Notes: generated by a model from the sequence alone, not told the origin. A stretch of 64,000 nucleotides of DNA from Bacteroidota bacterium (GCA_030706685.1 JAUZOA010000013.1:33507-97506); one strand, 5' to 3'. Shown: positions 46,083 through 55,131, counted from the first letter of the stretch. A program made the numbers and translations.

Positions 46083-46652
46083 ATGTCGCAGCAGCTTAAA
46101 GAAATACAAAAAATACTGGCTGCCAAAGCCGATAAAAATAATACTGAATTCTTTAAGAAAATGGTACCGGGCAAACAGAAAATATATGGGGTAAAGACGC
46201 CGGAACTGAATTTGCTGGCACAGCGATATAAATCCTTTTCGTTTGACCTGGCCCGGGAGCTATGGGATTCCGGTGCATTGGAAGAAAAAATAATTGCGAT
46301 AAAGATCATAGAGAAAACCGGCAAGAATGATCCTGCGCAATTACTGGCGATGCATAAGCAATTGGCAGAGAAAATTGATAACTGGGCGGTTTGTGACGGA
46401 CTAGGTATGCAATTTCTCAGGGGCATTGTAAAAACACATCCGGAAGATATCTTTGCGCTGGCTGAGCAATATAATCGTTCCGGCGATCCCTGGCAAAGAA
46501 GGTTATCGCTGGTCATGGTGGAATGGTACACCCGGTTGAAGGAGTTTCACCCCCCAATAAAACGATTGGTGAAGAATCTCAAAAATGATGAAGAGTATTA
46601 TGTGAAGAAGGCGATTGTGTGGATCAACAGGAATTTTGATAAGGGGAAATAA
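46083..46652 (+). CDS. DNA alkylation repair protein (AlkD-like, short form)
   Basis: 189 residues of HEAT-like helical repeats with YGVKTPELNLLAQRY, LWDSGALEEKIIAIKII, NWAVCDGLGMQFLRG and the C-terminal EEYYVKKAIVWINRNF, which match the AlkD family pattern. Full AlkD is about 230 residues, so this is a shorter version. AlkD-type glycosylases remove positively charged alkylpurines from DNA. It is two bases from the radical SAM gene and clearly in the same operon. Confidence 0.87.
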   Translation: MSQQLKEIQKILAAKADKNNTEFFKKMVPGKQKIYGVKTPELNLLAQRYKSFSFDLARELWDSGALEEKIIAIKIIEKTGKNDPAQLLAMHKQLAEKIDNWAVCDGLGMQFLRGIVKTHPEDIFALAEQYNRSGDPWQRRLSLVMVEWYTRLKEFHPPIKRLVKNLKNDEEYYVKKAIVWINRNFDKGK

Positions 46653-46711
46653 TGATTGTAACTTCCTGGTTACCGGTAATGTTTTTATCAGCTAAATTAA
46701 TTTATTGTATT

Positions 46712-47077
46712 ATGCAACTACAGGCGATTACGCCCATGCTCTGGGTAGATGATGTGAGAGCGACGATTGATTATTATGTATCTGTGCTTGGGTTCAATGA
46801 AGCGAATTATATGGAAGACCCGGGCTGGGGGGTGGTGGAAAAACATAAGGTAGAGATCATGCTGGCCAAACCTAATGAGCATGTTCCGTATAATGGACCT
46901 CATTTTACCGGGTCATTGTACCTGCGAACTGATGACGCGGATGCCTGGTGGAATTTTTTAAAAGACAGAGCTACTATTGTCTACCCCATTGAGAACTTTT
47001 CCTATGGCATGAGAGAATTTGCCATCAAAGATTGCAACGGGTATATTTTACAATATGGGCAGGATATAGAGAAATAG
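46712..47077 (+). CDS. VOC family protein (glyoxalase/bleomycin-resistance fold)
   Basis: 121 residues from the ATG at 46712; the in-frame start at 46652 adds a hydrophobic, non-conserved stretch and is rejected. It has one VOC unit pair with ITPMLWVDDVRATIDYYVSVLGF at the N-terminus and FAIKDCNGYILQYGQ at the C-terminus. VOC proteins bind a metal and act on small molecules or sequester drugs. It follows the repair operon by about 60 bp and may be read through from it. Substrate unknown. Confidence 0.83.
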   Translation: MQLQAITPMLWVDDVRATIDYYVSVLGFNEANYMEDPGWGVVEKHKVEIMLAKPNEHVPYNGPHFTGSLYLRTDDADAWWNFLKDRATIVYPIENFSYGMREFAIKDCNGYILQYGQDIEK

Positions 47078-47078
47078 C

Positions 47079-47900
47079 CTATTCTTTTACGATCTCATCG
47101 GCCATTTTTTTCATGAAAGCGGCATATTCCTTTCCATAAGTATCTTCTGCCGGGAATTCGTCGCTCAGCCTTCGTATAACGACTGACAAATAATGATGGG
47201 CCTCCCTGGCCTGTTGTTTATTAAAAAAAAGTTTTGCAAAAAAACTTTCCTCATCAAAAGGCGCCATGCCCATAGCATGCTGGTAAAACTTAACCGGGAG
47301 AATAATCCGGGCAGGAATAAAAAAACTGGCTTCCCGGGTAACCAGGTAACAGTAGTCTGAATAATAGTGCAGCATATTGCCCAGGCGGGTCTTCATTTGC
47401 TTTTCTGATTCCGGCTGGTTGGGTCGTCTTCTCCATTCATTATTCTTTTCACCGAACAATCCTGATGCGGTACTCCCTGTTATCTTCTTCAGTTTCCAAA
47501 CCAGTTCGATCTTCTCTTCTTCCGCTTCCACAAACCCTGTCAGTTGCAATGTTCCATCCTTATAACCGGTATACCGGGCACTGAAATTATCAAATTCCTT
47601 TCCTCCGTTTTCAACGAATACAATGCTATCGGGGCTCATGCCCCATTTACCTTTTTTTTCAACGCTGTCTATTTGACGGAAAACCCCATTTTCAGAAAGA
47701 ATGATCAGTTTTAACCCGGTAAGGCCAACAATAGAATCCTGTATCCTGCCGTATATTATTTCCTGCTGATTGTCTTTAAGCTGCTGATCGGGATAAAGAA
47801 TAATCCAATTACCGGCAAGCATCTTATGCAGTTTCTCTTCTTCAGTAAGAGATTGACAGGAGACAACAAGCAGCAAGGCGATCAGGAGAAGGTTGCGCAT
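47079..47900 (-). CDS. Hypothetical lipoprotein, possibly translated from a leaderless mRNA
   Basis: 273 residues from the ATG at 47900. This start is preferred because it gives a lipoprotein signal with lipobox VVSC and because the -7 box TATATTTG (47904-47911) puts the transcription start at or beside the ATG. The longer in-frame start at 47927 lies within the upstream terminator. The N-terminal half has a lipocalin-like feel (MLAGNWIILYP, then strands ending in ELVWKLKK), and the C-terminal half is helical and charged. No family recognised with confidence. Confidence 0.72.
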   Translation of the reverse strand: MRNLLLIALLLVVSCQSLTEEEKLHKMLAGNWIILYPDQQLKDNQQEIIYGRIQDSIVGLTGLKLIILSENGVFRQIDSVEKKGKWGMSPDSIVFVENGGKEFDNFSARYTGYKDGTLQLTGFVEAEEEKIELVWKLKKITGSTASGLFGEKNNEWRRRPNQPESEKQMKTRLGNMLHYYSDYCYLVTREASFFIPARIILPVKFYQHAMGMAPFDEESFFAKLFFNKQQAREAHHYLSVVIRRLSDEFPAEDTYGKEYAAFMKKMADEIVKE

Positions 47901-47903
47901 ATG

Positions 47904-47911
47904 CAAATATA
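47904..47911 (-). promoter_or_regulatory. -7 promoter box TATATTTG, leaderless geometry
   Basis: Exact TAnnTTTG on the minus strand with only three bases between its 3' end and the ATG at 47900. It abuts the T tract of the upstream gene's terminator. Confidence 0.6.
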
Positions 47912-47940
47912 AAAAAGCCCGTTGCATCGCAACAGGCTTT
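47911..47940 (-). terminator. Terminator of the lipoprotein gene at 47973-48872
   Basis: On the minus strand AAAGCC-T-GTTGC pairs with GCAAC-G-GGCTTT around a three-base loop with one mismatch, followed by TTTTTT at 47916-47911. The final T at 47911 is shared with the next gene's -7 box. Confidence 0.8.
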
Positions 47941-47972
47941 CATGATCTTCCGGGATACGGGTTGTTTTATGT

Positions 47973-48872
47973 CTATGGTAAGGTAATCAAACGATGACTA
48001 TTTCCATTGTTCCAGGTCAGTAAAGCCTGGTTATCGCAATCGCCATTGTTTGGCGCGCCGTAATCAAGGAATAAGACACGGTCATTGATCTTTATTTTCA
48101 AAATGCCGTCGCTTATCCAGTCGCAGGCCACTTTTTTGACTAATGGCGTTTCAGTATCCAGCGTAATAACAAGATTATTGTTATTAAATGTGGTCTTTGA
48201 CCTGCCTTCGATATTGTACACATCATCCTGGTTATCTGCTGTGGCCATACCATCTACCTGTGTCTTTGTTTTTGTTGCTTCATATTGGTAACCTCTTCCG
48301 CTTGGCAGGGTGAATTTGCCACCTGTTACCTGTACGGAATATTTCACTGCGCCGTTAGCACTCAGGTTGCTGATCGTTTTGGTGCCTTCCACATGAGCGC
48401 GGTTCAGGTAAAAATTTTGCAGGGTTATAGTAAGAACTGATCCCGGGCGGCGGATCGGGCCGGTAAAATTCAGGATGATCGTTCCTTTGCGGTGCTTGCC
48501 ATCTGCGCACCAGCAACCGTCACCGGGGAAATCAATCGTAACCGTCTTGGGATAAGTGCTGTCATTGGGTGTAACTGTGATCACAGCGCAATCGCCAAGT
48601 CTCAGGCGAAGATGAACGAAAGGAAAAAGACGGCCATTGGGCGCGCTGACAGCGCCTTCTTCATCGGCTGCCTGCATACTAATGTCCTCTACATCATCAA
48701 AACTGCCTTCTGCCTGTGAGCTTTCATCGGAATAAGTAGCCGCATCTGCTTCGGTTACCGCCGGCTGACTGGAATTTGCTGAAGAACTGCTTTCTTTTTT
48801 ACAGGAAAATAAAGCTGTCGCAACGATAAAAAGAACAGCTAAGATTATCCGTTTAATTGATAAAAATTTCAT
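47973..48872 (-). CDS. Hypothetical lipoprotein with acidic linker
   Basis: 299 residues with a lipoprotein signal (lipobox LFSC). A Ser- and Asp/Glu-rich linker (about 25-75) precedes a beta-rich domain with VTIDFPGDGCWCADGKHRKG, a fragment rich in aromatic, Cys and Gly residues, and several later strands. The gene is monocistronic with its own terminator. No function assigned. The linker suggests a surface- or periplasm-exposed protein on a flexible stalk. Confidence 0.75.
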   Translation of the reverse strand: MKFLSIKRIILAVLFIVATALFSCKKESSSSANSSQPAVTEADAATYSDESSQAEGSFDDVEDISMQAADEEGAVSAPNGRLFPFVHLRLRLGDCAVITVTPNDSTYPKTVTIDFPGDGCWCADGKHRKGTIILNFTGPIRRPGSVLTITLQNFYLNRAHVEGTKTISNLSANGAVKYSVQVTGGKFTLPSGRGYQYEATKTKTQVDGMATADNQDDVYNIEGRSKTTFNNNNLVITLDTETPLVKKVACDWISDGILKIKINDRVLFLDYGAPNNGDCDNQALLTWNNGNSHRLITLP

Positions 48873-48940
48873 GACTATACTTTTAGGGTGTGTGGAAAAT
48901 ATTAACGCTAATTTGGAACGCAGAGGAGAAGGAAAGTTTA

Positions 48941-49888
48941 ATGCTTCAGCAAAAAAATCTATTTTCAGGGCAGATGAAGGTAATAATCGGGTATATCAGG
49001 AAGTATTTTTACGAAACGGATAAACGGGTCCTTGTATTTGTAACATTCCTTACTGGTTTATTGATTTTCCTTAACTACCATTTGGGCCTCGATGCCCGTA
49101 TAAGCCGTCAAAACAGTTTTACCGGCAGCTTTTTCAGCCGGGCCGGTATATTTCTCACAGCCTTCACCCTGCCTTATCTCACCTGTCGCCTGTTTACAGG
49201 GAGGCCCTTTTTTTCCACTACTTCTTTTGTCATCTTTTTGTTAATGGCTCCTTTGATTTTTTCATTTAAAGTGTCCCTCAATCCATTTCTTCACTTTTCT
49301 GACAACCCCGATTTAAATACTTTCTGGAATCATATTCTCTATTGGCCTGTTTTATTGGTTATTACCGCAACAATCCTTTTTGTTGTTTGGAAAATAACTG
49401 GTACCGATCAGCCTTTTTACGGTATCAAAACAAGAGGCATGAACTGGAAGCCTTATGCCTTCATGCTTTTGATAATGTTGCCACTCGTAGCAGCCGCATC
49501 TACGCAGCCAGATTTCCAGGCCATGTACCCGAAATTAAAATTGGTAACGAATGATATCAGGATTGATCATCTTAATTGGTGGCATAAATTGCTTTTTGAG
49601 CTTTCTTACGGAAGCGACTTTATTACGATTGAATTATTCTTCCGTGGTTTTTTAATACTGGCTTTTATCAAATGGGCAGGTAAGGATGCGATATTGCCGA
49701 TGGCTTGCTTCTATTGTACTATTCATTTTGGAAAACCATTGGGGGAATGTATCAGTTCCTATTTCGGCGGAATGATATTGGGCATTATAGTTTATAATAC
49801 CCGTTCTATCCTTGGCGGGTTGATGGTTCATCTGGGTATTGCGTGGATGATGGAGATAGGGGGATATTTACAACCCCTGTCCCCCTAA
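48941..49888 (+). CDS. CPBP family intramembrane glutamic protease-like protein
   Basis: 315 residues from the ATG at 48941; the in-frame GTG at 48890 is less likely. About eight membrane helices. The CPBP core is at the C-terminus: FITIELFFRGFLI (motif 1, ExxxR), CTIHFGKPLGE (motif 2, His) and MILGIIVYNTRSILGGLMVHLGIAW (motif 3, His). Relatives include the type II CAAX protease Rce1 and bacterial proteins linked to immunity. The substrate is unknown. Motif 1 has one Glu where many family members have two. Confidence 0.82.
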   Translation: MLQQKNLFSGQMKVIIGYIRKYFYETDKRVLVFVTFLTGLLIFLNYHLGLDARISRQNSFTGSFFSRAGIFLTAFTLPYLTCRLFTGRPFFSTTSFVIFLLMAPLIFSFKVSLNPFLHFSDNPDLNTFWNHILYWPVLLVITATILFVVWKITGTDQPFYGIKTRGMNWKPYAFMLLIMLPLVAAASTQPDFQAMYPKLKLVTNDIRIDHLNWWHKLLFELSYGSDFITIELFFRGFLILAFIKWAGKDAILPMACFYCTIHFGKPLGECISSYFGGMILGIIVYNTRSILGGLMVHLGIAWMMEIGGYLQPLSP

Positions 49889-50006
49889 AGGGGCGACTTA
49901 GACCGGATAGTCATTACTTAGTTGAAAAATTTTGTAAAGAGAAACTAACCGGGATAGCCAGGTTATTACTGCAAAGTATTTGAAAAACCTCTTTAGGGGT
50001 GGGGGT
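49874..50006. repeat. Pair of CCCCTAAAG elements in opposite orientation
   Basis: The first element reads CCCCCTAAAGGGG (49881-49893) after AACCCCTGT. The second, read on the minus strand, is ACCCCCACCCCTAAAGAGG (50006-49988). They form an imperfect inverted pair in the 125-bp gap between the CPBP gene and rnpB. Confidence 0.5.
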
Positions 50007-50013
50007 AAAAAAA

Positions 50014-50379
50014 CTACAAGCCTGTAAGCCGGATCCTGTCATGGGTTATCATTTATCTGTCCTCAACATTACTGTTGGGATCAATCTGCCTACCCTGTAC
50101 CTCGAACGAGCCGTTCTCAAACAGTACTATACGTGGCATTTCAGCATGCAAGGTTTACCCGCGAATGATGTTACCATCATAGGCCGTAGGCTCTTACCCT
50201 ACGTTTTCAACCTCACCTCTCCCTCTCCTGCCGGAGAGAGAGAGGCAGTTATTTTCTGTGGCACTATCTGTTCTTGCTTGTCTAAGGCAAGACCCGGCTC
50301 TTCACCGGTGCATTGCTCTGTGCTGTCCGGACTTTCCTGCCCATCCGTCTAAAGGATGAACCGATAACCCGGCTTGTAG
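50014..50379 (-). ncRNA. rnpB: RNase P RNA (bacterial type A)
   Basis: On the minus strand the 5' end CTACAAGCC (50379-50371) pairs with the 3' end GGCTTGTAG (50022-50014) as helix P1. The universally conserved GAAAGTCCGGAC follows shortly after the 5' end, then ACAGAAA in the middle and the late conserved segment before P1. Total length is about 366 nt, normal for this RNA. A P12-like arm of CTCTCTCTCTCC / GGAGAGGGAGAG is visible. A -7 box ends six bases before the 5' end. A run of seven T follows the 3' end. Confidence 0.95.
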
Positions 50380-50385
50380 CGGATG

Positions 50386-50393
50386 CAAAGATA
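50386..50393 (-). promoter_or_regulatory. -7 promoter box TATCTTTG for rnpB
   Basis: Exact TAnnTTTG on the minus strand, six bases before the predicted 5' end of the RNA. This is the best internal check of the -7 model in the window. Confidence 0.75.
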
Positions 50394-50557
50394 ATTTTAT
50401 TTTGTGAGCTGGCTTAGTTGGGTTCATTACTTATATCCTATAAGCTGATTTATATCGCTCTGCAACAACCAGGTAGTGAAGACGAATTGTTTGTAAATAA
50501 ACAGGCAGTTTACCCGGAATGGGTCCGGAGCATTGTAATTTTACAAGCAGTTGCAAC

Positions 50558-51265
50558 ATGATGAAAGCCCTGTTTTTTTCAATATTCCTGCTATTCACCG
50601 CTATTCTGTTTGGGCAGGCGCCGGTTTACAATAATCATGCGATTATTGTAACAGATTTGAATGATGATCGCCGGGAGGATACTATTTTCCTGAATTCCTC
50701 ACTTGACGACCAATCATCTTTCAATAAAATAACGGTTTCCCTGGCGGGATATCAACGAAAAACATTTTTCGCGAAATCAGCCTGGGCTGTTGTTGATTCC
50801 GGTTTTCTTGCAACAAATAAAAATTCAATAAAAACAACCAAACTCTTTTTATTAAAAGAAAAAAAACGATCGGTGATACTCCTTTTCGGGGTTCTGGATG
50901 AAGGAGGAAGAGATGAATTTTCAATTATCACTATCGGGGACAATAATGTTCAGATGATTTTTGACGACGGGAATACTATTGATGTAGAAATCCCGATTAC
51001 ACTTGGCGATATTAATAATGACGGGAAGATTGATTTTGTTTTCGGGCAATACGGCGAGGTATATGAACAAGTTGACAGTTTAAATGCTGAAATCGGAACT
51101 TATCACCCTTATTTCGTTTATACCCTGGATAAAGAATGCAGGCTTAATAAAGCGCTGATGAAAAAATACAACGAGGATCATTACGTTTTTGCAGGATTTG
51201 ACTACAGTGATAAAATCAGGGTCTTATATCCACGTAACGGAGGCAAACCAAAAATCGTCAAATGA
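50558..51265 (+). CDS. Secreted hypothetical protein with a calcium-loop motif
   Basis: 235 residues from the ATG at 50558 (a second ATG follows directly), starting a signal peptide that ends near FGQ. The C-terminal half contains GDINNDGKIDFVFG, a DxDxDG-type calcium loop as found in FG-GAP and dockerin-like repeats; a similar DLNDDRREDTIF stands near the N-terminus. It is therefore probably a small beta-propeller-like exported protein. No enzyme motif seen. Confidence 0.72.
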   Translation: MMKALFFSIFLLFTAILFGQAPVYNNHAIIVTDLNDDRREDTIFLNSSLDDQSSFNKITVSLAGYQRKTFFAKSAWAVVDSGFLATNKNSIKTTKLFLLKEKKRSVILLFGVLDEGGRDEFSIITIGDNNVQMIFDDGNTIDVEIPITLGDINNDGKIDFVFGQYGEVYEQVDSLNAEIGTYHPYFVYTLDKECRLNKALMKKYNEDHYVFAGFDYSDKIRVLYPRNGGKPKIVK

Positions 51266-51484
51266 AATATACTGCCACAAATATTAGTCTGTTACAGGGC
51301 TCGCTTCGGGGTATATCCTGGCCGAAATAATTCCTGTCAAAGACGCCTGTAACAAGTAAAATCGGAAATGTTAATGATTTGAAAACCGGATTCAGGTTTT
51401 GATAGTACGTTGACCGGACATCCTATATTTACCCGCTAACCATTATTTTGGAACTCCCTATTCTTTCAAAAAAACAGCAGCACT

Positions 51485-52054
51485 ATGACCGATATCACTG
51501 AAACCATCCAGGAACCTATTGAAGAAGCCGGTAAAAGCAAGATCAATTCAAAAGTCGCTCTTTTCGTAGCCATCACCGCGACATTTATGGCGCTTTGCAA
51601 TGTGAAAGACGGCAATATAGTCCAGGCCATGTCGCAGGCGCAGGCGCATAATATCGACGCCTGGTCTTATTTCCAGGCCAAGAGCACCAAGCAGGCGATT
51701 GCTGAAAACGCACTTGAAGTAGTCAAGATCCAGAACCCGCCCAACAGTGCGGAAATCATTAAAAAATACGAGGACGAGATCAGCCGGTATGAAAAAGAAA
51801 AAACAGAAATAAAGGCGCAGGCGGAAGGTTTCGCGAAAGAATATGATGATACGAATTTATTCGATGACCAGTTTGATATGACTGAAGCCTTGTTGACTAT
51901 TTCCATTGCTATGTTCGGCATTACTTCCCTTACGCAGAAGAAATGGCTTCTTTATTTTGCAAGCGCTGTAAGTATAGTAGGGTTCATTTTAGGCGTAACC
52001 GCTTTTATGAAGATCAGTCTTCATTCAGATTTTGTTTCAAAGTTATTGGGTTGA
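51485..52054 (+). CDS. DUF4337 domain-containing membrane protein
   Basis: 189 residues. A membrane helix at about 24-42 precedes AMSQAQAHNIDAWSYFQAK, a charged coiled coil (about 85-115) and two more helices near the C-terminus (about 128-148 and 152-173). This order, with the DAWSYFQAKSTK segment, is characteristic of DUF4337. Function unknown. A weak inverted repeat (TGTTACAGG near 51288 and CCTGTAACA near 51347) lies upstream. Confidence 0.85.
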   Translation: MTDITETIQEPIEEAGKSKINSKVALFVAITATFMALCNVKDGNIVQAMSQAQAHNIDAWSYFQAKSTKQAIAENALEVVKIQNPPNSAEIIKKYEDEISRYEKEKTEIKAQAEGFAKEYDDTNLFDDQFDMTEALLTISIAMFGITSLTQKKWLLYFASAVSIVGFILGVTAFMKISLHSDFVSKLLG

Positions 52055-52069
52055 TTGCAATAAGCCGGG

Positions 52070-52110
52070 TAGCACAAAGAATACTAAGCAGCCACAACGC
52101 ACACAAAGAA
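52070..52110. repeat. CACAAAG-type intergenic words, copy 1
   Basis: Contains CACAAAGAA, CCACAACGC and CACAAAGAAA in quick succession between two convergent genes. Related stretches occur at 56106-56140 and 59890-59960. The gap 52055-52212 has no gene. Confidence 0.4.
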
Positions 52111-52212
52111 ATTAATTATCTGAGCTCAACGCTTCGTGATCGTTGTACACTTTATACTACAAAAAGCTCTTGCTTTTCGGATATTTTTCTGTCTCTTTCG
52201 TTTCAGGCGATT

Positions 52213-53232
52213 CTAATATTGAAAGAAAATCTCCGTCGCCCCGTATCCAAACCTTGAATCATACTGGTTCACAAAAGATTTTACTTCTTTTTTCAGGCGG
52301 AGCCTGTCGTGTATTTCGTCCCTTAACCTTCCTTCTCCTACTCCATGAATGACGATCAGGGATGGTTGAATATGTGCCAATGCCAGCTCATAATATTTTT
52401 CAAATGTCTTTAACTGTATACCCAGGATTTCATAGTTATCGAGATGCTGCCAGTCATCCGTCAGTTTTTCAATGTGCAGGTCTACAACACTGCGGGCAGG
52501 CTCGAGGTGCTGGCGGGCTTTTTTTGCATCATAGACCCTGTATCCTTTAGCTGCCAGCGGCCCCATATCCGGGATATCTTCTACCAGTTTATCAGGATAT
52601 TTTTCAAACAGCTTATACGAAAACGTTGCTTCGTTTTTTTTCTTTATTTCTTCGATACGGGAAAAAAGCTGTTTGGCTTTTAGTTTAAGCGAGGCTTCAT
52701 AAAAGTCAGCTTTATTTTTGCCAGGGGCGGGCAAAGAGAATTCAAATTCAAAGACAGGATTATCGTTCAGGTCGGCAAAGGCGATATCATGCAGGTAAAA
52801 ATCTTCAAAGGGATTGATCGCATTCTTTAGTTCAAACTCAGGTTTACCAAGAAAAGTCAATTTATAAATGAAGTTATAACCCGTCTCTGTCCTGTTTACC
52901 AAATGAAGCTTTAATTCTTCCACCACTTCATCCCCAAATTCGTCTGTTTGAAATACCGGCAAGAAAGTAAGCCACATACCATCGGCGACTTTGGCGGTGC
53001 CTGGCGGCTTTTCTTTTCTTATATCATCAATATATTTTTTTTCTTTTTTGGGGGCAAAGAGCTTCTTTTCAGAAAACCGTTTGAAATAGGGAAAATCGAG
53101 CTGGTCGATATAGGCCGGAAATTTTACTCCTTTTACATCTACCATTACCATCTTCTCGTTCATAATATCAATGATCTCACCTTCTTCATTGGAATGAAGA
53201 AGCAGAACCTTATCCCCAACCTGGAATTTCAT
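52213..53232 (-). CDS. DUF2027 and Smr domain protein (MutS2-like Smr)
   Basis: 339 residues. An N-terminal SH3-like DUF2027 region begins KFQVGDKVLLLHSNEEGEI. A middle beta-sandwich (about 90-200) is followed by a C-terminal Smr domain with VVDLHIEKL and the HGxGxG motif HGVGEG at His296. Smr domains cut or bind nucleic acid, and some rescue stalled ribosomes. The fixed DUF2027-Smr pairing is a Bacteroidota feature. Its precise role is unknown. Confidence 0.88.
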   Translation of the reverse strand: MKFQVGDKVLLLHSNEEGEIIDIMNEKMVMVDVKGVKFPAYIDQLDFPYFKRFSEKKLFAPKKEKKYIDDIRKEKPPGTAKVADGMWLTFLPVFQTDEFGDEVVEELKLHLVNRTETGYNFIYKLTFLGKPEFELKNAINPFEDFYLHDIAFADLNDNPVFEFEFSLPAPGKNKADFYEASLKLKAKQLFSRIEEIKKKNEATFSYKLFEKYPDKLVEDIPDMGPLAAKGYRVYDAKKARQHLEPARSVVDLHIEKLTDDWQHLDNYEILGIQLKTFEKYYELALAHIQPSLIVIHGVGEGRLRDEIHDRLRLKKEVKSFVNQYDSRFGYGATEIFFQY

Positions 53233-53255
53233 ACCACAAAGATAAGCATGACGGC

Positions 53256-55034
53256 TTAGAACCTTGTCATGCTCTCCTGCCTGGCGGCTTCAATAACGGC
53301 CAGCTTACTTTTTTTATACCCGTATAAAAAATAAATAATAAGGCCGATGAGCAACCAACTCAGGAACCAGGCCCAGTTGCTTTTCGTCATCCCTGTCAGC
53401 AGGTACATGCAGGTAATAAGGCCCATCAAAGGAATAAGAGAATACTTTTTGATAAATGCGAGTATAGCCAATAGTACGGCGCTCAGCCAAAAAATGACCA
53501 GGGATATATTGGGCGTGGCGGCATCCATAAAACTTATTTTTCCTTTCACATAATCATCATTTCCGCTAAAATCAAAATTGAAGAGTTCCGAAAAATAATT
53601 CCTGGACAATGATTGTGCTGTCACCATGGCGCCGGCTACAATAAGAGGGAAAAAAAATTGCCCGCTTATATAGGGAATATGAAATCGTCCCTGCTCTTTT
53701 TCCCTTCTTGGTATCAGCAACACCCCGCCGCAGACCAAAACAAATGCAAATAAAGTAGCAATGCTGGTAAAATCGAGCACAAATGTCTTATCGGTAAACA
53801 AAATCGGAACCCCCACTACTAAGCCTGTTATAATAGTAGCGAAGGAAGGTGTTTTATATTTGGAATGGATTTTTTGAAAAACAGGAGGCAGCAATCCATC
53901 GCGGCTCATACTCATCCATATTCGTGGCTGTCCCATCTGGAAGACCAATAATACACTGGTCATCGCAATGACAGCAGCAATGGCAACAAAAAACTGCATC
54001 CAGCCAACATTGAGATTTTCTTTTTCGAAAATAAAAGCCAATGGATCACCAATGCCATCAAAGTTGCGATAATTGACGGCGCCCGTTAACACAAGGGTCA
54101 GCAATATATAGATAATGGTACAGACCACTAATGAAAGGATCATACCTTTCGGCAGGTCTCTTTGAGGATTCTTGCTTTCTTCCGCCAATACACTCACCGC
54201 ATCAAATCCTATATAAGCAAAGAATACACCGCTAACCGCCGCCATCACTCCGCCAAACCCATTTGGCATAAAGGATTTCACTCCTGTATCATTGGCAGGC
54301 GTCCAATTGAAAGTAAGCCCGTGTGAAAAAACCAAATAACCACCTACCAAAATGATCAATGCCACCACTGCCAGTTTTAATAACACCATTACATTACTGA
54401 AATTCCGGCTTTCCCTTACACCCCGGTAAACCAAATACGTGATCAGGAGATTGATGACGATAGCCGGCAGGTCAAGAATTATTCTCAGTCCCCCGATAAC
54501 CGGCGCCTTGCTCCAGGCGGCCAGCTCATCTGCATTGGTACTACCCCCTTCCACAGCATGTTTGGCTTCCATATAACTTGTGCTGAGGTATTCCGGAATA
54601 TGAAGGTTGACCTTATCCAGGAAAGACGTAAAATAATCACTCCAGCTATAGGCCACATAAATATTGCCGATCGAATATTCCATGATCAGGGCCCAGCCGA
54701 TGATCCAGGCGAATAGTTCACCGAATGAGGCATAGGCATACGTATAAGCGCTTCCTGCTACAGGGATACGGCTGGCAAATTCTGAATAGCAAAAAGCAGT
54801 AAAAGCGCAGGCAATAGCGGTAATCACAAACAATATCACTACTCCCGGGCCGCCATGAAAAACGGCTCCGCCAAGACTGCTGAAACTTCCAGCTCCCAGG
54901 ATAGCCGCAATACCAAAAAAAGTAAGATCACGTAAAGTCAATACACGCTTTAACCCTCCTCCTCCATGCGGGTCGTCGCTTCCCTGCGAAAGAATAGATT
55001 CAATCTTTTTTGTGCGGAATAATGAGTTTGCCAT
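53256..55034 (-). CDS. APC family amino acid permease
   Basis: 592 residues with 12 or more membrane helices. The first helix has GIAAILGAGSFSSLGGAVFHGGPGV, a form of the glycine-rich substrate loop of the APC superfamily, and later helices have FFAYIGFDAVSVLAEESKNPQRDLP, the family hallmark. It resembles the cationic amino acid transporter group (YfnA-like). An extra hydrophilic segment of about 45 residues lies after helix 4. It would import amino acids with protons or sodium; substrate unknown. Confidence 0.9.
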   Translation of the reverse strand: MANSLFRTKKIESILSQGSDDPHGGGGLKRVLTLRDLTFFGIAAILGAGSFSSLGGAVFHGGPGVVILFVITAIACAFTAFCYSEFASRIPVAGSAYTYAYASFGELFAWIIGWALIMEYSIGNIYVAYSWSDYFTSFLDKVNLHIPEYLSTSYMEAKHAVEGGSTNADELAAWSKAPVIGGLRIILDLPAIVINLLITYLVYRGVRESRNFSNVMVLLKLAVVALIILVGGYLVFSHGLTFNWTPANDTGVKSFMPNGFGGVMAAVSGVFFAYIGFDAVSVLAEESKNPQRDLPKGMILSLVVCTIIYILLTLVLTGAVNYRNFDGIGDPLAFIFEKENLNVGWMQFFVAIAAVIAMTSVLLVFQMGQPRIWMSMSRDGLLPPVFQKIHSKYKTPSFATIITGLVVGVPILFTDKTFVLDFTSIATLFAFVLVCGGVLLIPRREKEQGRFHIPYISGQFFFPLIVAGAMVTAQSLSRNYFSELFNFDFSGNDDYVKGKISFMDAATPNISLVIFWLSAVLLAILAFIKKYSLIPLMGLITCMYLLTGMTKSNWAWFLSWLLIGLIIYFLYGYKKSKLAVIEAARQESMTRF

Positions 55035-55080
55035 CAGTCAGCTGGTTTATTGTTCAAAATAGGGAAAAAAGGGCTAAGAG

Positions 55081-55122
55081 CAAAAGGAGAAAAAGAGAGT
55101 AGCGACTCTTTTTTCTCTTTTG
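55081..55122. terminator. Purine-rich hairpin after the polyprenyl synthase
   Basis: CAAAAGGAGAAAAAGAGAGT and ACTCTTTTTTCTCTTTTG pair around AGCG with one bulge. It lies between the polyprenyl synthase stop and the permease start on the minus strand. T tracts are interrupted, so it is moderate. Confidence 0.55.
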
Positions 55123-55131
55123 TCACCTTAG

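Noticed and set aside
48941..49888. CPBP protease as part of a phage-defence island
   Set aside because: Its neighbours are lipoproteins and rnpB, with no nuclease, toxin or other defence gene nearby.
49999..50352. 117-codon open frame on the plus strand
   Set aside because: It lies wholly on the complementary strand of the RNase P RNA, whose structure and promoter explain the sequence.
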